Notes under the pieces: model-generated
What the model saw: the letters and a program-made list of their open reading frames with translations, nothing else
Told to the model about the DNA's origin: nothing
Databases searched by the model: none
Shown: positions 45,101-53,143 of the stretch, piece by piece
Layout: each line of letters begins with the position of its first letter
Position numbering within the stretch: the stretch's first letter is position 1
Assembly (NCBI RefSeq): GCF_004138165.1
Contig: NZ_RYFF01000029.1
Span: 16,551-80,550, forward strand
Direction: 5' to 3'
Length of the DNA stretch: 64,000 nt
Source of the DNA: Candidatus Chloroploca sp. Khr17
GTDB lineage: Bacteria > Chloroflexota > Chloroflexia > Chloroflexales > Chloroflexaceae
Position numbers and translations under genes: made by a program

Positions 45101-46254
45101 GCCTGACCGCAGCAGAACGCCAGCAGCGTCTCGCGCAGGGAGGCTTGAGTGAAGCTGAGGTGCGCCAGCTTGAGAGTCAGCTCGATTTGCTCCGCCACGA
45201 GATCAACAATGTTGAAGCAGCGATTGCCAATCCTGATCTGCGTAGTCGTTATGCTTCCGATGTGGTAGCGTTACCGGTCAGACCTAGCGATGTCCCTAAT
45301 TTGCCTGATCCGCCAGCGAATCATCACTACTACCTCTCACCATATACCAATCGTTGGGAATTGCGCCGCAATCGAGGTTACGCAGGGCCACGCTTTGATG
45401 TCGAATACGATGCGGCGGGTGCTGCGTCAGGTCGCCTGACCAACGCTGCTCAGGTAGGTCAACTTGTTGAAGGCCGTGAACTCAATGCCAGCACCCGGTC
45501 AGTCCTCGAATCTCTCGGCTATCGCATTGACCGCAATGAGGTTATCTATCGCCCACGCGGCCACGATGCGCCAGGCCATCCCCATATGGCACCGCTTCAA
45601 GTCGAAAATGGGCGCATCAGGGTTGCGACAAGCGAAAGCCTGGGTGAGCAACAATCGCGCATCCGTGCTGGATTAGATACAGGGCAAGAAACTCGTCTGC
45701 GCACGGTGGAACAGGGCCTGGCACCAGGCGAACGGATGGTACTGGTTGAAGGTTTGTATGATACGGGGGTAACCTGGGCTCAGGTGTTGCGTCCAACGCA
45801 ACGCACCAGGCTGCGCGCCATCCTTGCAGCTGAGGGGGTGCCCGACGCGGATATTCAGCGCCTGATTGATAACCTGATTGGTCAAACTGGTACGCTTAAG
45901 GTTGTCCTTGGAACACGTGGCGTACGTGAAAGTTTTCCGTATCGTCGTGAGTTTGGTCAGACTCATGGGCCACCGGCTCCGGGGGTTGAGGTACACCACG
46001 GCAATCCGCTCTATCTCGGCGGCGATCATACGCCAGAACTCTTGTTTGGCCTTTCGCCAGGGCCACACGAGGCCTTGCATCGCTTCTTTGATGCACTCGA
46101 AATACCGCAAGGACCCTTGCAAGGTACAAGCTTGCAGCCTAACAGATTGCAGACCGCTGCCCAAACTGATGCTCGACCTGCCTATGCTATAATCGATACC
46201 GGAGGAAATATACGTTATGGTTCGCTTGATGCAGCTCCAACCACAACCCCCTGA
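42145..46254 (+). CDS. DUF4157-containing CIS effector with C-terminal HNH-like nuclease
   Basis: 1369 residues. After an N-terminal tail with GLGVGMPFFLAS, a Cys cluster (RACSCGGTCAHC) and the DUF4157 (eCIS core) domain follow. DUF4157 spans about 137-205 and has FGHDFSGVRIHTGPQAS, NNIVFGAGAY and the zinc-protease-like HELAHVVQQ. The middle has helical and hydrophobic segments (FAAIGMTLGAVALIAGVVV near 635-670). A Pro-rich linker lies near 860-890. The last 110 residues have EVHHGNPLYLGGDHTPELL and HEALHRFFD near 1281-1310, as in His-Me finger/HNH nucleases. DUF4157 proteins are typical CIS-associated cargo, so this is most likely a DNA- or RNA-degrading toxin loaded into the particle. It overlaps the ATPase gene by 4 nt and its 3' end by 38 nt with the next gene. 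Confidence 0.88.
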   Translation: MKTAPPEHKSKPAAEPRQPLVQPEAEHEGGLGVGMPFFLASASPPPVQPKLRLNQPGDRYEQEADRVATQVMRMPLAPADTVQRACSCGGTCAHCRGGGEAPLIQRELAGSTTAPPSAGTVLPSTRGKPLDAPTRQSFEARFGHDFSGVRIHTGPQASDKAAAIQARAFTTGNNIVFGAGAYAPGTQAGQTLLAHELAHVVQQRSGSTPPGQIQRVFDMENDPNIRRMREQEREQARHRAAEHRRWEASHQERFRTELGSQPTTLTEQQQRTEQNLMVQRNQVFEAVRSSESGGLLADLLRLAGVEVTLPTTLPADLQQRWNAARQAIEAIRFSLQQSDVTWETQDELRPVFTGFYLALIEFAGAIERVQQAREQREQQRYQEEQARYESMRETTFSGPRGEPGEGAFRGAWSLANPPPQPAYRADPPVSPTISPMLEHVNRADAAAGWQQVVQDFNQATRIMDRLLLSLLPESSRQRQGMEYFSSLGDRLAQLEREHPLAVPIPAVFYPKDKFVRIPDPNGAEGTMVSVAEGIPWQFYLYHTGVASHDQPARAGGEWVLVDLTSPRQERANRQDSSAFDAAMLQQGDVRDPPQELFEQLNTKLRFPEGQLYWQMPSGTAWTLATTAEWELSDWFAAIGMTLGAVALIAGVVVTGGLAAPAAAPALGAIATAAGIGAAGFGIASTLSGTEERRRQGMLTQRDIDRAALAIAIDVAGALALGMGQLVRGAGQIGTMGSRLAAYTGRYWFLVQRGAQATTGAALVGDAAQLMTASSDFITAYRAIQRHPGMNESERDRALVQLVSTGLLTGGLLTLSIRGGLSDLRQGTNLHLVGVDADGRAMVQAAGELPTGSTPHPGEPGTPVPRPDTPEATIRVAPDPTTPTATGWSRPLLAPRPGSSQVDASLPSGRVEIRVSQDETGLVTGLQIRHAPDASAVDIAIHERMGGLIRLYGGQIGRIPLLINQLRRAFGGNPPPLTLQMELRKLRLTAAERQQRLAQGGLSEAEVRQLESQLDLLRHEINNVEAAIANPDLRSRYASDVVALPVRPSDVPNLPDPPANHHYYLSPYTNRWELRRNRGYAGPRFDVEYDAAGAASGRLTNAAQVGQLVEGRELNASTRSVLESLGYRIDRNEVIYRPRGHDAPGHPHMAPLQVENGRIRVATSESLGEQQSRIRAGLDTGQETRLRTVEQGLAPGERMVLVEGLYDTGVTWAQVLRPTQRTRLRAILAAEGVPDADIQRLIDNLIGQTGTLKVVLGTRGVRESFPYRREFGQTHGPPAPGVEVHHGNPLYLGGDHTPELLFGLSPGPHEALHRFFDALEIPQGPLQGTSLQPNRLQTAAQTDARPAYAIIDTGGNIRYGSLDAAPTTTP

Positions 46255-47272
46255 ACTCCACCCCCCACTCGATCGCGCCTGGCATACCGATCCGGGAGTT
46301 GGCTATCTAGATCTGACCCCGGTCGCCAATGAGGCGGTGGTTGTCGTTGCTGGTGCTCGACTTGCAGGCCTGAATCTGGCTGATGGCAACCTCCGCTGGT
46401 CATATGCGCAAACTGGTTCAACGCTCGATCTGACAGCCAGTGTCGCAGGCCCAATCATTGCTCACTCCACCCAAAATCATTCGCTGATCACGGCACTCAC
46501 ATGGCAAGGCGACGTCCGCTGGCAGATCGACCCTGGCATTGCGATGGCTGGTCGTTCCCTTACTGGTCTTGATGGCTACCTGCTGGCACGCGGTGTGCAT
46601 CTCCGCCCGTCGGTACGCCAAGTGTGCCGCCTGATCAATGCTGTTACTGGTAGCGTTGAGGCCGAATATCCTCATGTGGGCGGCAAGCCAGACATCGTGC
46701 CACGCGGCATTCTCGCCTCAAACGATGCTGGTAGCCCAGATGAAACCGGTCTCTGGCTTTACGATTTCACCACCCAGCATGCCGTGCGTTTGCATGATGC
46801 GCCCCACGAAGTGCGGATTGTCGAAGATGCGCTTGTCATCATTGATGCATCTGATCGCGATCAAATTCCACCTCAAGGCGATCTGTTGGCGTTTGATACA
46901 ACACGTGGTGCACTGCTCTGGTCGGCATCCGGTGGGCCAAATCATGCGCTCGCCGCAGATCGCCATCACGTCGCGAGTGTGATCGCACCGCAAGAGAATC
47001 AGTTACGAGCGACCCTCCACGACCTGCGCTCGGGCACTCTGCACTGGACAAGCGAGCCGATGCTTGGGCAAGAAGCCCTTCCGGTTCTCGCTGCCGATGC
47101 GGTCCTGCTCTTTGTTGATGGCAAACGCCTCATGGTGTTTGATCGCACCAATGGAAATTTGCTTCAAAATATAGATCAACCTTCGACATTGATTTTTGGA
47201 GGCTGTCTTGCCGGTAATGGCCTGATCAATGTGTTTCGTAATACGGTCAGTTGCTTGAAAACCAGAAGCTAG
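46217..47272 (+). CDS. PQQ-like beta-propeller protein, candidate immunity to the HNH effector
   Basis: 351 residues without signal peptide or membrane segment. Repeated propeller blades are visible: VVVVAGARLAGLNLADGNLRWSY, LITALTWQGDVRWQID, DLLAFDTTRGALLWSASG, LRSGTLHWTSEP, LLFVDGKRLMVFDRTNGNLLQNI (each in part). ATG 46217 lies inside the effector gene, with GGAGGA 10 nt upstream; the two frames overlap by 38 nt, so expression is coupled. In polymorphic-toxin systems the gene directly after the toxin usually encodes its immunity protein, and this one is cytoplasmic as needed to block a nuclease. That role is inferred, not shown. The base composition is less GC-rich than the structural genes. 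Confidence 0.75.
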   Translation: MVRLMQLQPQPPELHPPLDRAWHTDPGVGYLDLTPVANEAVVVVAGARLAGLNLADGNLRWSYAQTGSTLDLTASVAGPIIAHSTQNHSLITALTWQGDVRWQIDPGIAMAGRSLTGLDGYLLARGVHLRPSVRQVCRLINAVTGSVEAEYPHVGGKPDIVPRGILASNDAGSPDETGLWLYDFTTQHAVRLHDAPHEVRIVEDALVIIDASDRDQIPPQGDLLAFDTTRGALLWSASGGPNHALAADRHHVASVIAPQENQLRATLHDLRSGTLHWTSEPMLGQEALPVLAADAVLLFVDGKRLMVFDRTNGNLLQNIDQPSTLIFGGCLAGNGLINVFRNTVSCLKTRS

Positions 47273-47275
47273 TGT

Positions 47276-48052
47276 ATGACCCGACCATATCCCTGGACAG
47301 ATGGCTATGTGGTGGCAGTAGCTGATCAGATTCTCTGGAATTATCAGGTTATCTGGCCTCGCTTTACGGCCCATAATCCGGATTTGTCGCTCCAGCGCAT
47401 CCGTGATTTGCTGGGCACAATTCGTGCTGCTGGCAATCCAATCAGTGATGATATGGCTCCGCACCTTCCAAAGGGTGAGGATGTCGCCAATACCGTGGAT
47501 GAACTCTATCAGTACGTTGTTGGGATTCGGGAGGTCGGAGCCCAGATCTTTACCGGGCCCGCTGATCTGCCAGAGTATCTTTTTTGTACCTGTGCGTTTC
47601 CTCGTGAGTATCGCGGCCTTCCAGGCCCAGATCTTGTCTCGCCTGATGAGGTTGAACTCTTGCATATGGGTGATATGCCTGCCCATGTGCAAGATTGGAA
47701 GCAGCGTCGGCAGATTGAACAGTTTTCTCGTCTGCGTCATCTGACGCTCTTTCATAGCCCACTTTCCCATGAACCACTGGGCATTGCGCTTGAAAAACTC
47801 CCCCTGCTCCAGGGTCTCGATCTCCGTGAAAGCGGTCTGACCTATCTCCCCGATCCCATATTACAGTGTTCTCAGTTGACGTTCCTGATGCTCAATGACA
47901 ACCCGCTCGTGCAACTTCCTGACCTGACTGGTTTACCCAAGCTACGTTATCTTGGCCTTGCTCGTACTGGTTTATCGAGGCGGCAGGTTGCGCACATGCG
48001 TACACAGTTGCCTCACTGTGAAATTGCTGATGCATCCCACAAACCAGCATAA
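47276..48052 (+). CDS. leucine-rich-repeat protein, possible second immunity/accessory protein
   Basis: 258 residues. The C-terminal 110 residues have three to four LRR units: LRHLTLFHSPLSHEPLGIAL, LPLLQGLDLRESGLTYLPDPI, SQLTFLMLNDNPLVQLPDL, LPKLRYLGLARTGLS. The N-terminal 140 residues are helical and of no recognised family (YPWTDGYVVAVADQILWN). It begins 4 nt after the beta-propeller gene and its 3' end overlaps the next effector gene by 23 nt. LRR proteins serve protein-protein contacts; as part of this coupled set it may be an immunity, chaperone or regulator. Lower GC than the CIS core suggests horizontal acquisition with the effectors. Confidence 0.75.
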   Translation: MTRPYPWTDGYVVAVADQILWNYQVIWPRFTAHNPDLSLQRIRDLLGTIRAAGNPISDDMAPHLPKGEDVANTVDELYQYVVGIREVGAQIFTGPADLPEYLFCTCAFPREYRGLPGPDLVSPDEVELLHMGDMPAHVQDWKQRRQIEQFSRLRHLTLFHSPLSHEPLGIALEKLPLLQGLDLRESGLTYLPDPILQCSQLTFLMLNDNPLVQLPDLTGLPKLRYLGLARTGLSRRQVAHMRTQLPHCEIADASHKPA

Positions 48053-50468
48053 ATCCAGATCTGATTCAAGATCCGCAGCGCCGGTTGAAGCTCCCCCCTC
48101 AACCGGTGGCACCTCTGCGGGCATGCCGCTCTTTCTCTCGCCCGCTCCGCAACAGCTTGTCCAACGCGAGCCCGTTGCCGAGGCGCAGCCAGACACAGCC
48201 GCCCAGGATCTAGCGCAACGCCCCCAGGGGCCGCCGGTGATCTTTGGTCTCGATAATGAGAGCCGCCAGATCTATGCGAGCGTAACCGCGCCCGGTGCGC
48301 GCCTCGAAGAGATCGCTACCTATATCTATGGCACGCCCGATCAGGCGCTGCGCCTTGGCGAAGAGAACGGCATCGTCTCGAGCGAGGTGTTGCAACCAGG
48401 CCGCACGCTGCACCTCGTTGAAGGCCGGATCACCACAGCGACCCAGCAGGCGATCAGCAAGGGGTTGCAGTCTGGCGCCATCATGCGCACTGACGGCATC
48501 CCCACCGAAGTCGAAGACGACGGACTAGTCTACCAGTTCCCCATCGAAGGCCGTACCGTCGCCGTCACCGCTGGTCAATTCAACGCAATGCTCAGTGGCT
48601 TGCGGCGCGTCACCTCCCGCGAGGCCGACCGCATCGCAAGCATGCTCGAGGTCTATCTCGAAACGCGCAACGATCATGTCAACAACACCAATAGCGTCGT
48701 ACGCGGCCTCAGTGACTGGATGGGCGATGTCGACGTGCCGAGCCAGATGCGCTTCATCCTCCCCAAGGCCCGCGCCGAGGCGGCCAAGCAAGCGCTCGAT
48801 GAGCTCGAGTTCACCGGCGATCCGCTTGCCAATGCACGCCAGTTGCATCAACTCCAACAACAGATTGTTGAGCTAGGCCAGGAATTGGGCGAGGCCGAAG
48901 CCGCCTGGCATCACTATCTTAATGGCACCATCGGCGGGGCCGAAGTCGCCGTTCGTCGGCTCGAGGTGGTACGCAATGTCTCCTTTGGCATGGTGGCGGG
49001 CATGGCCGGCGCGCTTGCCGCCCCCGCCGCCTTCGCTGCCCTGGGCACCATCGGCATTACCGGCACCGGTGCCACCCTCCTCTCGCTTGGTGCCGCCACC
49101 GGCACCGGCGCAGTCGTACGTGGCGGCCTCGAAGTCGCCCTGCCCGGCGCCCAGGCTGATCGCTCGGTTGGCGACCGTTTCGCCAGCGGGGCCTACACTG
49201 GTTCCATCCAGGGCCTGACCGGCGGCATCGGGGCGTTCGCTGCCCCCGCCGTCAGCGCCGGTGTGACCGGGCAACTCGCAACCCGCGTTGGCCCCGGCTT
49301 TGTACAAACCACCGGCGGTCGCCTAGCCTCACAGGCGATCACCGGCGGCATCATTGGCGCTCCCTCTGGCGCTGGCGGGGCCGCCCTCGAAAACCTGCCT
49401 GCCTATATGCGCGGCGACATCAGCGGCGATCAATACAGCTCAAGCATCTCAAGTGGCTTTGCCTGGGGCGGTGCCCTCGGTGCCGGCTTTAGCGTCGTAC
49501 CAATGCACGGCCTCTACCGCTCAGGCGGGCAACCCGTCACCCCAGCCTGGATGCTTGCCGGCCCCTACTCACCCATTGCCCCAGTACGTGGGGCCGGCTC
49601 AGGCTTCCACAACCTCCCCCGCGAACAACTGCCTGCCTTCGCCGAAGATCCTGGCGTCGCCGGCTATGCCTGGGCGCGTCTACGCTCAGGGGGAACCGAT
49701 CAATGGGTGCCTGTCCGCACCTATGGCCCACAGCAACAGTTTGAACTCGCCTGGTACGGGCAACAAAGCAATGCCAACCCCAACGCGAATTTCAACTTCC
49801 TCTACGGCCCCGAAGGAACGGCCCCTGGCGCATTGCGCCTCGTTGGCTCACGCTCAACCCAACAATCATCAGCCACAGGCTACGCAGGCATGGCCGCCAA
49901 CGACCCCTTCCCCGGCGCACCACGCAGCACCCGCCGCGACTTCCCCATGTCCACCGACGACTTTGCCGTAACCATGCCCGATGGCAGCAGTCGCCGCATG
50001 ATCCGCGGGCACCAGGTCGATTTTCGCGACACAACCCGGCGCACCGTCGACATCGGCGACTCAAATCTCGACCCACGCAACTTCACCCCCGAGCCACCCG
50101 AGTGGGGTACTTTGAGTGGCCGCATGCGCCTGACCCAGCGCATGATCGGCGAAAATCCAGGCGGCGGCACCCAGTATCGCCAGGTCAACGTCTACGGCGA
50201 TCGCCCACTCGTGACCGCCGATGGCACCCCCGTCCCCGAATACATCTACTTCATCGAAACCAACGCCAACGGCACCCCAGTACGCGCCTGGGAAGTCCCC
50301 TTCAACGATCCCAACGCCTTCGCAGGCACCAACATGCACCAGGCCAACGCCATTGATGCCAGCTTCGGCATCCCCCTCAACCAGATCCCACAGCCACGCC
50401 AGATCCCCATCGAATCCATCCCCCCCGGCGTGCTCGGTGCGATCACCAGCACCCAAACGCAACAATAA
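48030..50468 (+). CDS. second CIS effector candidate with LysM-like and possible NucA-like C-terminal domain
   Basis: 812 residues from ATG 48030; the open frame extends 78 nt upstream within the LRR gene without a signal. The N-terminus has TSAGMPLFLSPAPQQLVQ, matching the GMPxFL tail of effector 1. About residues 85-130 are LysM-like (LEEIATYIYGTPDQALRLGE, LQPGRTLHLVEG). About 300-480 is hydrophobic and Gly/Ala-rich (MVAGMAGALAAPAAFAALG). The C-terminal 180 residues include RRMIRGHQVDFRDT, NFTPEPPEWGTLSGR and IYFIETNANGTP. These resemble the RGH box of NucA/DNA-RNA non-specific nucleases, but the metal-binding Asn/Glu positions are not certain. No DUF4157 is present. No immunity gene clearly follows; the LRR gene just upstream is the nearest candidate. 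Confidence 0.7.
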   Translation: MHPTNQHKSRSDSRSAAPVEAPPSTGGTSAGMPLFLSPAPQQLVQREPVAEAQPDTAAQDLAQRPQGPPVIFGLDNESRQIYASVTAPGARLEEIATYIYGTPDQALRLGEENGIVSSEVLQPGRTLHLVEGRITTATQQAISKGLQSGAIMRTDGIPTEVEDDGLVYQFPIEGRTVAVTAGQFNAMLSGLRRVTSREADRIASMLEVYLETRNDHVNNTNSVVRGLSDWMGDVDVPSQMRFILPKARAEAAKQALDELEFTGDPLANARQLHQLQQQIVELGQELGEAEAAWHHYLNGTIGGAEVAVRRLEVVRNVSFGMVAGMAGALAAPAAFAALGTIGITGTGATLLSLGAATGTGAVVRGGLEVALPGAQADRSVGDRFASGAYTGSIQGLTGGIGAFAAPAVSAGVTGQLATRVGPGFVQTTGGRLASQAITGGIIGAPSGAGGAALENLPAYMRGDISGDQYSSSISSGFAWGGALGAGFSVVPMHGLYRSGGQPVTPAWMLAGPYSPIAPVRGAGSGFHNLPREQLPAFAEDPGVAGYAWARLRSGGTDQWVPVRTYGPQQQFELAWYGQQSNANPNANFNFLYGPEGTAPGALRLVGSRSTQQSSATGYAGMAANDPFPGAPRSTRRDFPMSTDDFAVTMPDGSSRRMIRGHQVDFRDTTRRTVDIGDSNLDPRNFTPEPPEWGTLSGRMRLTQRMIGENPGGGTQYRQVNVYGDRPLVTADGTPVPEYIYFIETNANGTPVRAWEVPFNDPNAFAGTNMHQANAIDASFGIPLNQIPQPRQIPIESIPPGVLGAITSTQTQQ

Positions 50469-51065
50469 AAGGGGCGGGTGGCGCAACCAACGGGCCAATG
50501 GGCGCAGCAGCAATGGCAAGAAGCCTGCGAACAACAGGTGGGCCATGGGCTGCTGCGCCCCTACACCGGACACCCGCATCCCCACCCCGGTGATCGCTGC
50601 GCCCGCCCGTGGGTATGCAACATTCTCCGGTGACCGTCACACCCGCATCCCCACCCCGGTGATCGCCCCATCCCCGCGTAACCGTCCGGCAATCCCCCCC
50701 GGTGCCGCGTAACCGCCCGGTGATCGAACCGTAGGGGCGCAGCAGCCCATGCGCCTCCCTCAACCACCCCGCCCCCCCCATCGCTGCTGCGCCCGCCCGT
50801 GGGCATGCAACATTCCCCGGTGACCGTCTGCGCCCTCCCGTGGGCAAGGCTGATGCAAAGTCTTCCCGATCGTCCGCAGATGACACAGATGACGCAGATT
50901 ATAGCTTCCGCATCTGCGTCATCTGCGTCATCTGCGGACACTATCTAACCCTCCTGGGACTTGGCATCAGCCCTGGAAAGAACCGCACGACGTAATGGTG
51001 TGGTAGAGGGGCTGTGATAGAGTAGAGAAGGCGCATCTTTTGCTTGACCCCGAAAGGTCGAGGCT
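50469..51065. repeat. intergenic G/C repeats and long inverted repeat
   Basis: 50540-50830 has gggctgctgcgcccctac-type and gtgatcgc/ggtgaccgt repeats related to those at 12050-12480, such as aacattctccggtgaccgtc appearing twice. At 50873-50938 tccgcagatgacacagatga and its inverse form 27-bp arms with one mismatch and a 12-nt loop, a probable terminator for effector 2. The last 100 nt before 51066 hold gaccccgaaaggtc and the ribosome binding site of the next gene. No gene is seen. Confidence 0.7.
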
Positions 51066-52772
51066 ATGCTTTCCAGAACTGTGCGTGTCAACTTGTTCAT
51101 AAGAGCCGTTGTGATAGCTGGCCTGTTTTGCTTGTTGCTGCTGCCCTTGCAAGTAGCGGCCCAGGACGAAACCCGGCCTGAAGATACGATGACCACAGCC
51201 ACCAACGAAACGATCCCACCCACCGACGCACCCGCACCGGAAATAATCCCCCTCTTGCCGACCCTTCAAGCCATGCAAACAGCCCAGGCCGCCCTGTCAA
51301 CTGTCGTGCAGGCGACGCCACCCTCTGATCAGCCACTTACCCTGCTGCCCGAGACCCTGACCATTGATGCAACCAGGCCAACCACCGAGACACGCCTCGT
51401 ACTGGTACGGGCAAGCAGCACGATCACCAACCTACAGGCCGTCATCCTCGATCTGCATCGCCCAGACAACCATCGCGTGCTCGGACACCAGCAGATCACA
51501 TTGCACCAGAGCCTGCCCCCCACCCTGACCGCAGGAAGTCTGATCACCATCCCAATCACCCTTGATCTCACCAACATCGCAAGCGGCGCATATACCGGCA
51601 ACATCCACTTCATCTATGCCAATGGCGAAACCTTTCTCCCCCTCGCCATTCGCGTCAAAGATGGTGCCATCTGGCCGCTGATCGTGCTAACCCTCGCGGT
51701 CATCATCGGGCTCACAGTCACCCAGTACCGCAGCGGCGCCTTCCGGATCGACGAAGTCGGCGCACGCCTGGATCGCCTCCATCACGAAATCCGCGAACGG
51801 AGCATGCGCGAAGGCCTTGAGCTCTTGCAAGAAAATCGCGAGCTTGCGGCTCAAGTTGCCCTGGCCAGGCAGCACCTGGACGCACACAAGCCTGATGAGG
51901 CTGAGCAGGCCATCCAGTCAGCCTACAGACTTCTGGCCGACTATAACCAGGATAGTTGGACACGCTATGCCAACGAGAAGGAAAAACTAAACCTGCGCCA
52001 TCCCCCTGAGCGTACCGAGCACAACAATTATCTCGCAAGCGTCAGCGAACTACCCGAATCAGCACGCCAAGAACCAGCACAACGTATTATGATCGAGCGT
52101 GCGACCCAGGCAATCAGCGACTACATCGCCGTCGAAGAGAGCATAGCCAAGGCCAGACAGATCGCGCAGACACAGCCAGAGGTTCAAGCCCTGGTTAAGG
52201 ACATGGAACGTGAGCAAGCGAGCTTAAAGCAAATCGACCCCTTGCGCCAGCCCGATGAAGCAAGGCACACCGTAGCGAGCATTATCGCAACAAAACAGCA
52301 GTTAGTACAACAAACCCATCGTCAGCGAAGCAATGCAGCACGCAACAAAGCGACGCAAGCTCAATCCGAGCGCCCAGTGGCGGGAAACACCACCAACGCC
52401 GAACACCTCACAAGCCTCTTGGGAATTCCGGTCACACATGCATCGCGTAACAGCGCCCCTCCCCAACCCACCCTCTGGAGCAAGTTCCGGGAAACGGTAC
52501 GCACAGTTCTGACAACGTGGCTTGATGGACTGCGCTGGATGTTCTTAGGCGCACACATGCGGCTCGTCACCTTCAAAATCGTCGTCACCGCCACCGTGCT
52601 CATCCTCCTAAGCCTGACCGGCTTCGTGCAGCTCTACACCAACAACCCGACCTTTGGCAGCAACGCCGTCGTTGACTACCTCGCCCTCGTCGTCTGGGGC
52701 CTCGGCGCCGAAGCAGCGCGCTCGGCCATCGGGGTCGTCGGAAGCTGGAACACACCGGTGCGCCAGCGGTAG
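51066..52772 (+). CDS. membrane protein with exported domain, coiled coil and C-terminal hairpin, function unknown
   Basis: 568 residues. Signal peptide at 1-32 (hydrophobic LFCLLLLPLQ, then VAAQDE). An extracytoplasmic beta-rich part spans about 60-195, with a membrane segment at 200-222 (WPLIVLTLAVIIGLTVTQY). A charged helical/coiled-coil region of about 210 residues follows (MREGLELLQENRELAAQVAL, AQTQPEVQALVKDMER). Two hydrophobic segments at the C-terminus end in LGAEAARSAIGVVGSW. AAAGGTCGAGG lies just upstream of ATG 51066. It follows the effector genes on the same strand. Such architecture fits a membrane scaffold or anchor. A role in docking the injection system is speculation from position only. 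Confidence 0.75.
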   Translation: MLSRTVRVNLFIRAVVIAGLFCLLLLPLQVAAQDETRPEDTMTTATNETIPPTDAPAPEIIPLLPTLQAMQTAQAALSTVVQATPPSDQPLTLLPETLTIDATRPTTETRLVLVRASSTITNLQAVILDLHRPDNHRVLGHQQITLHQSLPPTLTAGSLITIPITLDLTNIASGAYTGNIHFIYANGETFLPLAIRVKDGAIWPLIVLTLAVIIGLTVTQYRSGAFRIDEVGARLDRLHHEIRERSMREGLELLQENRELAAQVALARQHLDAHKPDEAEQAIQSAYRLLADYNQDSWTRYANEKEKLNLRHPPERTEHNNYLASVSELPESARQEPAQRIMIERATQAISDYIAVEESIAKARQIAQTQPEVQALVKDMEREQASLKQIDPLRQPDEARHTVASIIATKQQLVQQTHRQRSNAARNKATQAQSERPVAGNTTNAEHLTSLLGIPVTHASRNSAPPQPTLWSKFRETVRTVLTTWLDGLRWMFLGAHMRLVTFKIVVTATVLILLSLTGFVQLYTNNPTFGSNAVVDYLALVVWGLGAEAARSAIGVVGSWNTPVRQR

Positions 52773-53143
52773 AGGGAACCGTAACTGCGCACACCTCTCC
52801 TGGGAGCGAGGGCGAGACGCCCTCGCTCCGCTCGGCCCGGAGGGCGGCGGCAACGCGGCGCGGGTCGCGCTGGCCCCGAAGGACGGCCCATCCCATTCCG
52901 GGCGAGCCCCGCTCGCGAAGCCTGCGGATGCGCCGCGCACCTCAACGGCGACGGTCGCGGCAGCGGGACTGCTGCTCGCACTTGCGCCAGCGGCGGCACC
53001 AGCCGCACCACCCGCCATCACCGTCGCAAAGGTCGCTCGCTCAACCAGACGCAGCATCGTCCGCGCCCCGGTGACCGCCTCCTGCGCCGCAAAGCCGAGC
53101 AGCTTTGGCACCTTGAAGACCAGCGCCATCGCGAAGATCGCCT
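52773..53143. other. GC-rich intergenic region with a short hairpin and no supported gene
   Basis: 52803-52829 (ggagcgagggcg, loop aga) is a perfect 12-bp hairpin resembling that at 33793, downstream of the membrane protein and possibly its terminator. ORFs on both strands of 52830-53130 are Ala/Arg/Pro-rich with no recognised domain. They may be a decayed gene or chance frames in high-GC DNA. Confidence 0.6.

Noticed and set aside
52608..53129. 173-residue ORF on the minus strand after intI
   Set aside because: Ala/Arg/Pro-rich low complexity, overlaps the 3' end of the membrane-protein gene, and no ribosome binding site.
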